Shown: positions 37,058-46,615 of the stretch, piece after piece
Layout of the letters: the number at the start of each line of letters is the position of its first letter
Position numbering within the stretch: position 1 is the stretch's first letter
NCBI RefSeq assembly: GCF_030758755.1
Contig: NZ_CP132387.1
Location: 1,488,001 to 1,552,000 of the forward strand
Length of the DNA: 64,000 nt
Source of the DNA: Bartonella apihabitans
GTDB taxonomy: Bacteria > Pseudomonadota > Alphaproteobacteria > Rhizobiales > Rhizobiaceae
Direction: 5' to 3'
Notes under the pieces: generated by a model
What the model saw: only the letters and a program-made list of their open reading frames with translations
What the model was told of the DNA's origin: nothing
Database searches by the model: none
Program-made: the position numbers and the translations under genes

Positions 37058-37771
37058 ATGGTAAACACTATAACATTGAGCCCGACTGGCTTAATCAGCA
37101 TAAAACCCATTGACGAATTAGCAAACAGGCGAACGCAATTGAAAATATCCGGCATTGTCGAACTGAAAAATAAAGCCCCCTTGTTTGACAATGGTCGCCA
37201 CCGGGTCATCTTTCAGCATCCGCAAAACCCCGATCTGATTATCAAAATTGTTCGACACAGATGGGCTGAAAAATACGAAAAATACAACGCATTTAAAAAA
37301 CATTTCAAACCGTTACGCGAAAACGTCTATAACATCTTCGAATTTCTCGAAACTATGCGGTTGAACTTCGATACCAATCTCAGAACACCGCATATTTTGA
37401 CAACATTGGGAATCGTGCGAACCGATCTTGGTTGGGGAATGGTTTGCGAAATCGAAAAAGACAAAGATGGTTCACCTGCAAAAACCATTCATGAGGTTGG
37501 TGACAAGATCGGCAATTATATAGCCGAGTTGAAAGATCTGAGCCAATGGGCAGAAACTTCACCTGTTGTTCTCACGAGTTTTCATACCGACAATCTGGTT
37601 CTATCCTGGCGTGACGACCATTATGAATTTGTGATGATTGACGGTATTGGTGAACGGAATATTTTACGCTTGCGTACCTATATCCGTTCTTTAAACCGGA
37701 AAGAGAACAGAAAACGCCTTCATAAAATGCTCAATGAGCTCAATCTTTATGATGCAGTTGTCGGAAAATAA
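37058..37771 (+). CDS. YrbL-family (PhoP-regulated, kinase-like) protein
   Basis: A 237-aa cytosolic protein with the YrbL pattern: LFDNGRHRVIFQHPQNPDLIIKIVRH (residues about 45-70, resembling the Lys-bearing strand of kinase-like folds), TLGIVRTDLGWGMVCEIEKDKDG in the middle, and HTDNLVLSWRDDHYEFVMIDGIGER, which resembles the catalytic and DFG-like loop. In enterobacteria yrbL is a PhoP-regulated gene of unclear function, often near LPS or capsule genes. No ribosome site is evident before the ATG. No partner gene is adjacent. Confidence 0.72.
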   Translation: MVNTITLSPTGLISIKPIDELANRRTQLKISGIVELKNKAPLFDNGRHRVIFQHPQNPDLIIKIVRHRWAEKYEKYNAFKKHFKPLRENVYNIFEFLETMRLNFDTNLRTPHILTTLGIVRTDLGWGMVCEIEKDKDGSPAKTIHEVGDKIGNYIAELKDLSQWAETSPVVLTSFHTDNLVLSWRDDHYEFVMIDGIGERNILRLRTYIRSLNRKENRKRLHKMLNELNLYDAVVGK

Positions 37772-38212
37772 TAGCCAAACAAGCAAATTCCCGACATTTT
37801 TCATTCTATCCGAAGGTTCTTTCGTGGTGTTTACCGGAATTTGGCATCTTCCTGTTTTCTCCGGCGGTTTTATGTCTGTTGAAGCAACCGTTTTATAAAA
37901 ATCCTGAAAATAATCAATCAATGAGAGCAGTTAAGCGAGATTATGTATCGTTTGAACCAATTTACCAAACAGACAACCCAAACGCTTTCATCAGGTAGAG
38001 ATTACGCAGTCATTATTTTTAGATGTAATATGCTTTACCAATCAAATTCACGTGGCAATGATTAGATGACCGTTTCTCAAAAAATAGAAAAGAGCGCGCG
38101 CCCGATATTGGCAGGCGCTGCGCTCTATAAAAACTGACCCCGAAATTTTAACCGGATTTTGCGGTTTTGAACACAACACACCGCAACAAAAAAAGGGGTA
38201 AACACAAAAGAC
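37772..38212. other. Intergenic region between convergent genes
   Basis: About 440 bases between the YrbL-like gene and the convergent 65-aa gene. It contains the long GC-rich hairpin at 38091-38126. No coding frame is supported. Confidence 0.4.
38091..38126 (-). terminator. GC-rich hairpin, likely terminator of the 65-aa gene
   Basis: AGAGCGCGCGCC pairs with GGCGC-T-GCGCTCT (one bulged T), loop of about 11 bases. Read on the minus strand it runs into a T-rich tail (CTTTTCTATTTTTTG), downstream of the minus-strand gene at 38213-38410. Confidence 0.65.
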
Positions 38213-38410
38213 TCATTTTACAGGAATTTTCGGTTTCCAGCCGCGCCCGTAACCGAATGACATGGCACAGGCGGCTACTTCAACTTGGCGGATGAGCATT
38301 TGACGCTCGTCCAGAAGCCTTGAAATCAAGGTTTTTACATCACCATTATAATCAGCAATCAGATGGTCAATTTCGTCTTGTTGATAGTCTCTTTGTCTAA
38401 CTTCACTCAC
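38213..38410 (-). CDS. Small conserved hypothetical protein, 65 aa
   Basis: A GTG start at 38410 with GGAG about 10 bases upstream opens a 65-residue cytosolic protein: an N-terminal acidic part with DEIDHLIADYNGDVKTLISRLLDER, then a helix and a C-terminal FGYGRGWKP. The layout, an acidic DIDxLIxxxxGD start and an arginine/glycine RGxxRG-like end, resembles a small hypothetical protein common in Rhizobiales; that match is from memory and of moderate certainty. Function unknown. Confidence 0.62.
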   Translation of the reverse strand: MSEVRQRDYQQDEIDHLIADYNGDVKTLISRLLDERQMLIRQVEVAACAMSFGYGRGWKPKIPVK

Positions 38411-40140
38411 TTCTCTGACTCCTTTTGCACGCTTGTGATGTTCCCATCAAGAACGAGAGTCAAGGATTTCATAATCAAATATGAAGAGAGTCACCGGCTT
38501 TTAAAATCGGAGTTTTAGAGACCGGTTTTTGAACTGTCAAAGCTTTGCCCAGTTCTGCTTGGTTTAGTCGTATGGAGCCCGATATTTCACTTTCGTGTTG
38601 AGTTTATGCAATTTTTACGGGGTCGAGAGTTGATCATATTTCAACATCAAAAAAGCCTTGATAAAAGAGTTTTTCTCTCGTGAAATAACCGGTAATTTTC
38701 CGATCTGTTAAGCTAAAAATTGGTTTGATAAAAAATAGATTATGAGGTCATTGAGTTCGACTATGCAGATTTAACGCTATTTGCGCATAGACCGCATATA
38801 TATATATATATATAAGCCAACAGCAAAGTGTGAATTGTCCAGTTTCAAGAGACGCTAACATCAAAAATGCTTCAACAGTAACACGCCACCATCAATAATA
38901 TTTAACTATAAAATCAATCGAACGGAATATCTACTGGCTTTTCAAATTGACCAATTTGCCAAATCTTACCAATAATCAACGCCTGATAACGATATCTCTG
39001 TTTAAAGTCGACCCCACGTTTTCTTGGGGGTAATGATTATAGGAGCATTTATGCTACGTATAAATGGTCATTTACTGGTTACCGCGTCTAATTATTCAGG
39101 CGGCATCTATATTTCTACACCCCCATTCAAGATAGAGATAATCCCAAAGAGTAAAATGTGTAACAAAATAGGTAATACTTTTCTCATTCCATCAATGCGT
39201 GAAACCGAAGGCGGAGGATATCAACTCCAATAGTCAACTATTGTGTAAACACACTAACCCAACGACTTCCGCCGACAATGCGAAGACCTACTTTTGTGTT
39301 GGTAACGAATAATCCAAATGTCGAATGTATTAGCCGTCAAAAGTAGTATCGGCGCATGGCGTAACGTTGACTGCATGACTATAATCAAACGATCTATTTT
39401 TATGAGTGTTCACAATTGAAGCGCAGCTCTCGACGGATTGACCAAATCTTTTTTGAAGTCTTTAGAAGTGCACCCCCCAAATAAGAGAGCAAACACATAG
39501 TATAAATAGAGCATATCAACGACAAATTGCTATTCGAAGCACATCAGCTAGGCAACCCTCTAATGTTCCTATCAAAGAGAATTAATAAGCACATCAGCGA
39601 ATTAAAGTTAGCTCATAAACACTTCAAATCGATGGTCAGTCCGATGAACTTCGGCAGGATGATATAGTTTTGCAGTTGGAAGGTTTCGTTCAGCCAGTTA
39701 CTGCATATTGTATTAAGTAGTTCAACTGTCAGCGTTGTTTCCCAATGAGAAGATCACCAAAGCAATAAGCAGCTCGCAAAAGGGAGTAAAAACATCTTAA
39801 GAGGTCTGCATCGTCAATGAGTGTCACAACCATCTCTCACAATTTGTTTTTTATGTTCGTCGTTAGGAACAAAAAAGACACATTTTAAATGTGTGATTAA
39901 GGCGTTCTGAAAGACTGAAAATTAAATCAGAAAACGCAGAAGTTTCTCTTAGTGGTCAAAGTTACCATTGGCAGTTTACTAGATAAATTGATAGCCATTG
40001 GTTTAAAGAAGCCAAAACAGTTAGCGTGACCGAATGTGTTCAACATCGCTCAAAACTGGTCGAGTTATACCGACCAATAATTACAACCATATATTTCAGC
40101 CGAAAGCAAAAAACCGTTATCGCCATAGATATCCAGAATT
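38411..40140. other. 1.7-kb gene-poor stretch, left part of an island-like region
   Basis: No intact gene is supported. A (TA)n microsatellite lies at about 38,790-38,815. A 54-codon open frame at 39506-39667 is listed separately. Base composition and the density of stops in all frames differ from the neighbouring core genes and look like decayed or transferred DNA. Confidence 0.5.
39506..39667 (+). pseudogene. 54-codon open fragment, possible gene remnant
   Basis: Between an upstream TAA and TAG 39665-39667 the plus strand reads as a protein-like segment (HINDKLLFEAHQLGNP, later KLAHKHFKSMVSPMNFG) without a proper start codon or ribosome site. The C-terminal SPMNF loosely recalls the end of some IS3-type transposases, but this is weak. 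It may be the 3' end of a lost gene. Confidence 0.2.
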
Positions 40141-41259
40141 TTACCGGCTTCGTAAGAAATGCCTTTCGTAAAAGTACCAGGATCCACTCGCAAATATTAA
40201 TGTAATTGTAATGACCGTAAAAAGTGCAGTTTCCTTAGGTAACCACGTAACCCGCATTACAGACGTTATCACTGGTATGTGCCACAAGTAGATTCCATAA
40301 GATATGGTTCCAAGATAATAGAATGGCAACAAAATTTTTCTTATCATGGGTTTTATTTTTAAAGAACACAAAAACAAAATAATAAATCCTGCCGTTACAG
40401 CAAGTAATGTCCTGAAAAATATCACCATTAATGGATATTCCCAATAGGATCCATATCTCAAATATATTCGAAGTGTTACAAAAATTAATGCGCAACTAGA
40501 TAGGAAAAAAATCGCTACATAATTTTTACGTCCTGATATTAAATTTTGTCCGATATCAGTTTTGATCAATCTTGCTAATAAAATACCTATACCAAATTCG
40601 TCCAACATTCCCGGCAATTGAGTTGCAGCAAAAAACATCTTGAAAGTGCCCATATCTTGATCAAGACTAACAAAATATACGACTCCGCATCTCCAGATAA
40701 AACTAATAGCTAATACAAATATTAATATCTTCCACCACTCTATTTTTGACAACCATCTTGCAGTTATAGCAATGACTACATAGAATTGCATTTCAGGACC
40801 CAACGACCAATTGGAACCGTTGACTGATCCCTGATATTTTAAAATGAGATTATGTATAAACAACATATGCGTGATTAGGTTGTTCCGAAAATCTTCAAAA
40901 AGAAGGGCTGGCGTCACGAAAACGAAACAGACCAGCATCGTCAAATAATGCAGAGGTACAATTCTCAAAAGTCGTCGTTTCATGAATGAAATAAAAAATG
41001 GTTGAGGGTCATTTTTGTCTAACTTATTGAACGCAGATAACGTTATTACAAATCCTGAAATAACAAAGAATATATCGACACCCATCCAGCCAAAATGAAA
41101 CCAGAGTAGAGGCCAACTGGTTGGAAAGGTAGTCCAATTAAAATGAGCGATGCAATGATAGACCATTACAGATATTGCCGCAAAGCCTCTTAGCATATCT
41201 ATATTATCGAAATAATACGTATGGTTTTTATGTCCTACTCTCTCTTGTTCTAAGCTCAT
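40141..41259 (-). CDS. Acyltransferase family 3 (OafA/YrhL-type) membrane protein
   Basis: A 372-aa inner-membrane acyltransferase with about ten helices. Family landmarks: DNIDMLRGFAAISVMVYHCIAHF with the conserved Arg and His (residues about 18-40), GWMGVDIFFVISGFVIT, FMKRRLLRIVPLHYLTML and, near the C-terminus, ISYGIYLWHIPV and the FYERHF motif. These enzymes O-acetylate or otherwise acylate surface polysaccharides, LPS or peptidoglycan. The gene is AT-rich relative to the core genes, stands alone in a gene-poor stretch next to a tRNA, and is probably horizontally acquired. Full-length and apparently intact. Confidence 0.88.
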   Translation of the reverse strand: MSLEQERVGHKNHTYYFDNIDMLRGFAAISVMVYHCIAHFNWTTFPTSWPLLWFHFGWMGVDIFFVISGFVITLSAFNKLDKNDPQPFFISFMKRRLLRIVPLHYLTMLVCFVFVTPALLFEDFRNNLITHMLFIHNLILKYQGSVNGSNWSLGPEMQFYVVIAITARWLSKIEWWKILIFVLAISFIWRCGVVYFVSLDQDMGTFKMFFAATQLPGMLDEFGIGILLARLIKTDIGQNLISGRKNYVAIFFLSSCALIFVTLRIYLRYGSYWEYPLMVIFFRTLLAVTAGFIILFLCSLKIKPMIRKILLPFYYLGTISYGIYLWHIPVITSVMRVTWLPKETALFTVITITLIFASGSWYFYERHFLRSR

Positions 41260-42162
41260 TCCAAAGCACCTGCCCCGCTCTAACGGTTATCATCCAGTTA
41301 TATGGCTATAAAAATATATCAAACGTAGCTAACGTATAACACGACATAAATCCGGAACTCATTAGCATCCTCATCAGGAAAATCCAATACCAAAAAGTCT
41401 ATTCCCTTTAGATGTGCTTGGTCCTGTTCCAACTCCCCATGATGTAGTGTCCGGTAACATTTGCTTGATGAGCTATTGCGTAGTCTGTAAACGAAAAAAC
41501 TATGTCGCTCAATTGATTTTATAAACGACCAATCGTATGCATAACCGTATTAAATAATTTTTTCCTTAATATTATGCATTTTATATTTCTTTTTCATAAC
41601 AAAAACAACATATTACGCATATTAAAAATAAAATGTTGAATAAACTATATATTTTTCTCTTAAAACGTAAAAATTCAAGAAATATATTGCGTTTTTATGA
41701 AATATAATTTTTAAAATACAAAAAACATCGTAATTTTGTAATAAAAATTCTAGCTTTAAAAGAACTATAAAATAATTAAATCCTATTACTGTCCGTCAAA
41801 TTCTTTAAGTTCGTGATCTCTTATTTTCCGACGTCTCACTCTAAAAGCGGGGGCTAACCGGTTAATGACGATATCACAGCAACAGCACAGCGAAAATAAA
41901 AGAGCGTAAATTAATTAATAGATTGAGTTCCAGTTGGGGTAGAAATCCAATCTAGTTATTTCGTAACATCTTTCTCGACATGCTGCATCTTTTAGCAAAC
42001 AAAGTCGCAAAGATAAAAACACGCTATTGCTGCTCGTCTCAAACCTGCGCCCCTATCGAATCTCTTCTTGAGAACATCGCAAATGCGATAGCTAATATAG
42101 GCATCAGAATGATAAAAATCAGATAATCAAGGTGGTAACAAAGCCAATAAAACTGAAAAAGG
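41260..42162. other. AT-rich intergenic stretch between acyltransferase and tRNA
   Basis: About 900 bases; 41,530-41,790 is extremely AT-rich. No coding frame, integrase remnant or obvious direct repeat of the tRNA end could be found by eye. Confidence 0.45.
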
Positions 42163-42236
42163 TGGTGGGCAGGGAACTCGAACCCCCAACCAAGCGGTTA
42201 TGAGCCGCCGGCTCTAACCAATTGAGCTACAGGCCC
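42163..42236 (-). tRNA. tRNA with CAU anticodon (Met or lysidine-type Ile), acceptor stem disrupted
   Basis: On the minus strand: GGGCCTG (5' acceptor), TA, D-stem GCTC/GAGC with loop AATTGGTTA, anticodon stem GGCGG/CCGCT with loop CTCATAA (anticodon CAU), variable TGGTT, T-stem GGGGG/TCCCT with loop TTCGAGT. The 3' acceptor strand should be about CAGGCCC, but only GCCCACCA follows the T-stem, as if three bases (CAG) were missing, so the acceptor cannot pair normally although a CCA remains. A sequencing indel or a damaged copy. Ile2 and Met both use CAU; I cannot separate them with confidence. Confidence 0.72.
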
Positions 42237-42388
42237 CACGGAAGCCCCGCAATAACCTAAAAATTTTGCCAACACAAGTGCCTCCGTGCCAACTTATTCA
42301 CCTTTTTGAAAATTTTAGCGCTTCAAGCTTTTATCTTGCGCGTGAAACTCTATCTAAAAGACAGAGACTTATTGAAAATGAGGAGTAA

Positions 42389-43123
42389 ATGACAGTGTCC
42401 CGTATTTTCCCCCGCAACACCAAAATAATTGCTGCTTGTGCTGCCTTTTTGTGTGCCACTTCGCCGCTTGCTCTTCATGCGCAAAATGTGAATAAAACAG
42501 AACCTGTCATTGTTGTTCAGGCAAGCGGAGACGAACAGGCAAAACCCGATATTGCCATTATCAACCTCGCTGTCGAGACCGAAGGGGAAACCGCCGATTC
42601 TGCATTGAATGCCAATAATGGAACAATGAACAAGGTTCTTGATGCTTTCAAGAAAGATGGTATCGAAAATGCCGATCTGATGACTTCGGGGCTTGCTATT
42701 TACCGTGTCGAAGAAACCGAAAAAAACAAAAAGGCAAATACGCCTCTTTATCGTGTTTCCAATAGTTTGAGTGTGCGTGTACGCGACATAAACAAGGCCG
42801 GAAAGATTTTTGATGAAGCGATGAAGTTGGGGGTAAATTCTGTAAACGGTATTACGTTTACAAATGCCGATACAAAACCTTACCTTACAAATGCAAGGAA
42901 AAAAGCCGTCGCAGAGGCCATAGCCAAGGCCAAAACTTTGGCTGAAAGTGCAAATGTAAAACTTGGAAATGTCATTACCATTGCTGAAGATAATTCAGGC
43001 AATATGATAATGCCACGTCTTATGAGCGCGAGTGCCACAGCATATCGGAATGAAACGAATTTTTCTTCCGGCGAACTTGATTACAAGGTCAATGTGACAA
43101 TGACATTTGCTATTGAACAATAA
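42389..43123 (+). CDS. SIMPL-domain (DUF541) periplasmic protein, BP26-like
   Basis: A 244-aa exported protein with GAGGAG just upstream and a signal peptide ending LALHAQ. The mature part matches the SIMPL/DUF541 domain and is recognisably related to the Brucella 26-28 kDa immunogen BP26: VVQASGDEQAKPDIAIINLAVETEGETADSAL, ANNGTMNKVLDAFKKDGIENADLMTSGLAI, LSVRVRDINKAGKIFDEAMKLGVN and KKAVAEAIAKAKTLAESANVKLG. BP26 forms a channel-like ring in the periplasm; the biological role is not settled. Single gene. Confidence 0.9.
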   Translation: MTVSRIFPRNTKIIAACAAFLCATSPLALHAQNVNKTEPVIVVQASGDEQAKPDIAIINLAVETEGETADSALNANNGTMNKVLDAFKKDGIENADLMTSGLAIYRVEETEKNKKANTPLYRVSNSLSVRVRDINKAGKIFDEAMKLGVNSVNGITFTNADTKPYLTNARKKAVAEAIAKAKTLAESANVKLGNVITIAEDNSGNMIMPRLMSASATAYRNETNFSSGELDYKVNVTMTFAIEQ

Positions 43124-43251
43124 TGAGAGCCGCTTCGAGTGCTGTTCTTTATTGTTCATCTTCCGGCATAGCATTTCACCGGTCAATCTTGTAGGCCGTT
43201 TTAAGGATGAGCCTATGAGGTCTTCCGGCTTACCGTGCGAACTCCTAATCG

Positions 43252-43704
43252 TCAGCCGTTAATCGGGCCAATGATGTAATCAAGATAATCTTCGTCCGAC
43301 AGAAGATCATCTTCATGAGCAAGAATTTTATCGCGGGCGGAAATACGGGCTTCGTGCACGCTTTCCCGATCATGCGAGACAAGGTGATGCCATGACGGCA
43401 AATCTTTTCCTTCATCAACCAGCTTATAGGCACAAGTTTCCGGCAACCAGCGCACCGAGCGCACCATTTCAATGTCAAGATAAAGGCAATCGGGAACAAT
43501 GGACTTGCGATTTTGATAATCGCTACATTGGCAGGTTTTCGCGTCAAGCAAACGGCAGCCAACAGCGGTGACAAAGATTTCTCCAGTGTCTTCATCTTCC
43601 AGCTTTTGCAAACAGCACAGCCCGCAGCCATCGCAAAGACTTTCCCATTCGTCAGGTGTCATCTCGTCCAATATTTTTGTTTTATAGAATGGAAGCTTGT
43701 CCAT
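43252..43704 (-). CDS. YcgN-family cysteine-cluster protein
   Basis: A cytosolic protein of about 150 aa with the Cys-cluster pattern LDEMTPDEWESLCDGCGLCCLQKL, CRLLDAKTCQCSDYQNRK, VPDCLYL and LPETCAYKL. The cysteines probably bind a metal or Fe-S centre. The start at 43704 (MDKLPFYKTK) fits the family N-terminus; an in-frame ATG five codons earlier at 43719 is also possible. The molecular function of the family (UPF0260) is unknown. Confidence 0.87.
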   Translation of the reverse strand: MDKLPFYKTKILDEMTPDEWESLCDGCGLCCLQKLEDEDTGEIFVTAVGCRLLDAKTCQCSDYQNRKSIVPDCLYLDIEMVRSVRWLPETCAYKLVDEGKDLPSWHHLVSHDRESVHEARISARDKILAHEDDLLSDEDYLDYIIGPING

Positions 43705-43821
43705 GAGGCATTCTTTCATCAGCCTGTCATTTAAAGCTTGTCGCCCTGACAGACCGGAAACAGTGGGTGGCTTTTCAATTTACGACAAATTCAAGCCATT
43801 AGAGACGCCAAAAACAGGCTA

Positions 43822-44112
43822 TTATTCGAAAATCCGCTCGCCTTGCTCGTCGATAATCTGGCGGCCTTTGATGTGAATCATGGCAACGGCATCATCAAGA
43901 TTGGTAAAACGGTCGGCACGGATGAACCGGTAGCTCTTGGTCTCGCCATTGATAGTTTTTGAAATAACACCACAGCTCTGGAGCTGGCCTTCATTTTTGT
44001 AAGGTGTCGCGGAAATGATAAAGCCTTTATATTCGGTCTGGCCGCCGTCAATTTCTGCGTTTTCACTCGAAGTGCTTGGAGATTTACCAAAAAGCTTTTG
44101 CAAAAATGACAT
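43822..44112 (-). CDS. HlyU-like small protein, 96 aa
   Basis: A 96-aa protein preceded by AAGGA. After a short N-terminus (MSFLQKLFGKSPS) comes the HlyU-type domain: YKGFIISATPYKNEGQLQSCGVISK and RADRFTNLDDAVAMIHIKGRQIIDEQGERIF. Members were named for a Vibrio haemolysin regulator, but this small domain differs from the ArsR-like HlyU and its role in alphaproteobacteria is unknown. It lies 66 bases downstream of rpoD on the same strand. Confidence 0.78.
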   Translation of the reverse strand: MSFLQKLFGKSPSTSSENAEIDGGQTEYKGFIISATPYKNEGQLQSCGVISKTINGETKSYRFIRADRFTNLDDAVAMIHIKGRQIIDEQGERIFE

Positions 44113-44178
44113 GGTTTGTCCTTGCTTGAAAAACGGAAAGGCACGAAACCGCTCGATTTCGCGCCTTTTGCATAAATC

Positions 44179-46203
44179 TTAAGAATTGAGAAAACTTCTC
44201 AACTTGCGTGAACGGCTTGGATGTTTGAGCTTGCGCAATGCTTTTGCTTCAATCTGGCGGATACGTTCACGGGTAACCGAAAACTGTTGTCCGACCTCTT
44301 CCAAAGTATGATCTGTATTCATGCCGATACCGAAACGCATACGCAATACGCGTTCCTCACGAGGGGTGAGAGATGCAAGAACACGTGTGGTCGTATCGCG
44401 CAAATTGGCCTGAATGGCGGCGTCGATTGGCAATAGCGCATTCTTGTCTTCAATAAAATCGCCCAAATGTGAGTCTTCCTCATCACCAACAGGTGTTTCA
44501 AGCGAAATCGGCTCTTTGGCAATTTTCAGAACCTTGCGCACTTTTTCAAGCGGCATAGCGAGTTTTTCCGACAATTCTTCCGGTGTCGGCTCACGACCTA
44601 TTTCATGCAACATCTGGCGTGAAGTGCGCACGATTTTGTTGATCGTCTCGATCATATGAACCGGAATACGGATTGTACGAGCCTGATCGGCAATCGAACG
44701 GGTAATGGCCTGACGGATCCACCATGTTGCATAAGTGGAAAATTTGTAACCACGACGATATTCGAATTTGTCGACGGCTTTCATCAAGCCGATATTGCCT
44801 TCCTGAATAAGATCAAGGAATTGCAAACCGCGATTGGTATATTTCTTGGCAATCGAAATAACGAGACGCAGATTGGCTTCAACCATTTCCTTTTTGGCAA
44901 TGGCTGCTTCGCGCTCACCCTTCTGGACCTGATTGACGATACGGCGGAATTCGCCGATCGAAATCGCCGTTTCTTGCGCCAGCATCTGGATTTCACTGCG
45001 CAATTCCTGAATGGTTTTGGCTTCTCTTGTGGCAAATTCCTTCCAGCCATGACCGGGCAATGTGGAAATGTAATTGACCCAATCGGAATCCATTTCGCGG
45101 CCCTGATACTGTTTCAGGAATTCCTCATGGCCAACACCATAGGAATCGGCAAGGCGTTTCAACTTGCCTTCGCTTTTTACCAGACGTTTATTAATGTCAT
45201 AGAGTTGTTCGACCAGTGCTTCGATACGGTTCTGGTTAAGTGACAATGATTTGACAGCTTTGACCAGATCATCCTTGAGCTGTTTGTATTTTTTCTTTTG
45301 CGCAGGAGACAGTGCGCCTTCGTCGTGGTCGGCGAGACTGCTTTCAACATGCTGATCCTGCAATTTACGCAATTTTGCGTAAGTATCGGCAATGAAGTCC
45401 AAAGTTTCCATAACCTGAGGACGAAGTTCATTTTCCATCGCTGCAAGCGACAGATTGTTTTCATCGTCATCTTCGTCATCTTCATCCGGCTCGATGGTTT
45501 CGCCGCCGACATCGGTTATGTCATCATCATCGTGAACCACACGCTTGGGAGCTTCCTCCTTGGGCTTCAAATCCTCGATATGTTCGATGACCGGAGCCTG
45601 TTTGGCTTCAGGTCCCGCATAAGTGGTTTCAAGATCGATAATTTCACGTAGCAAAATGCGTTGTTCATTGAGTTCTTCACGCCAGATAATGAGCGCCTGA
45701 AATGTGAGCGGGCTTTCACACAAGCCTGCAATCATTGTCTCGCGACCGGCTTCAATACGCTTGGCAATGGCTATTTCGCCTTCGCGCGATAACAGCTCGA
45801 CAGCACCCATTTCACGCAAATACATACGCACCGGATCATCTGTCCGGTCGTTTTGATCGCGCTTCGACGTGGTCGCAAGGGCACGACCGCCAGATTCTAC
45901 CAGTTCGCCACCTTCGGAAGTTTCTTCTTCCTCGGTTTCAGCTTCTGCTTCAGCCTCTTCGTCATCTTCCACAACATTGATGCCCATGTCCGACAACATG
46001 GCCATTGTGTCTTCGATCTGCTCGGAAGTTACTTCTTCTGAAGGAAGAACAGCGTTCAATTCGTCCATCGTGACAAAACCGCGCTTCTTCGCAGTCTTGA
46101 TCAGTTTTTTTACGACATCATCGGACAGATCCAAAAGAGGACCATCGCCGCTAACCTCGCGCTCGGTCTCTGCATTTTCTGTCTGTTTTACCTTTGTTGC
46201 CAT
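44179..46203 (-). CDS. rpoD: RNA polymerase primary sigma factor (sigma-70)
   Basis: A 674-aa housekeeping sigma factor. Region 1.1 opens with [30 protein letters not shown]; region 1.2 has [22 protein letters not shown]; a long acidic non-conserved region follows ([13 protein letters not shown]). Region 2 contains [58 protein letters not shown], region 3 has [13 protein letters not shown], and region 4 ends with [27 protein letters not shown]. All promoter-recognition segments are intact. Lies downstream of dnaG on the same strand, as usual in alphaproteobacteria, with a 412-base gap. Confidence 0.97.
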   Translation of the reverse strand: MATKVKQTENAETEREVSGDGPLLDLSDDVVKKLIKTAKKRGFVTMDELNAVLPSEEVTSEQIEDTMAMLSDMGINVVEDDEEAEAEAETEEEETSEGGELVESGGRALATTSKRDQNDRTDDPVRMYLREMGAVELLSREGEIAIAKRIEAGRETMIAGLCESPLTFQALIIWREELNEQRILLREIIDLETTYAGPEAKQAPVIEHIEDLKPKEEAPKRVVHDDDDITDVGGETIEPDEDDEDDDENNLSLAAMENELRPQVMETLDFIADTYAKLRKLQDQHVESSLADHDEGALSPAQKKKYKQLKDDLVKAVKSLSLNQNRIEALVEQLYDINKRLVKSEGKLKRLADSYGVGHEEFLKQYQGREMDSDWVNYISTLPGHGWKEFATREAKTIQELRSEIQMLAQETAISIGEFRRIVNQVQKGEREAAIAKKEMVEANLRLVISIAKKYTNRGLQFLDLIQEGNIGLMKAVDKFEYRRGYKFSTYATWWIRQAITRSIADQARTIRIPVHMIETINKIVRTSRQMLHEIGREPTPEELSEKLAMPLEKVRKVLKIAKEPISLETPVGDEEDSHLGDFIEDKNALLPIDAAIQANLRDTTTRVLASLTPREERVLRMRFGIGMNTDHTLEEVGQQFSVTRERIRQIEAKALRKLKHPSRSRKLRSFLNS

Positions 46204-46615
46204 TCCGTGTTAACTCCGCTCAGCCACATCGCACATTTATTCATTGTGTTTTGCAACTTTCTACTCATTCTGCACTTACAGCCATTCCATCTGGCTTAAA
46301 TTTCCGCCACCACTTACGGCTTCCTGGATTGCAAATCTTGTAAAGCCGTTAATTTTTAAAAAAGATTAATGTTGGCTATTTTCTTTCCAAGATAATGGAC
46401 TTGCTCCATATGATTGTTCTTCAACACCACTCTTTCAAAAATGTTCCATCGTGCCATAGCTCTTGCACTGCCACCTTTTCATCGCTAAAAGAAAATTACC
46501 GCCCGCTAAGTCTCACTCTTTTCTTTAACCCGATTGTTTCTCTAGTCCGATTATCAAGGCCAATTATAGTACAACTGGGCTTTCGTGGCTGATTCGCAGA
46601 CAAAAAGCGAATCAT
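46204..46615. other. dnaG-rpoD spacer
   Basis: About 410 bases between the dnaG stop and the rpoD start. It likely carries a separate rpoD promoter. The stretch 46,320-46,600 is T-rich on the plus strand with a short open frame that is not called. Confidence 0.4.

Noticed and set aside
38790..38816. (TA)n run as a possible regulatory repeat
   Set aside because: A simple microsatellite in AT-rich DNA with no gene close enough to be phase-controlled by it.
39024..39233. 69-codon plus-strand frame in the island-like stretch
   Set aside because: No ribosome site close to a start, no family match; surrounded by DNA with stops in all frames.
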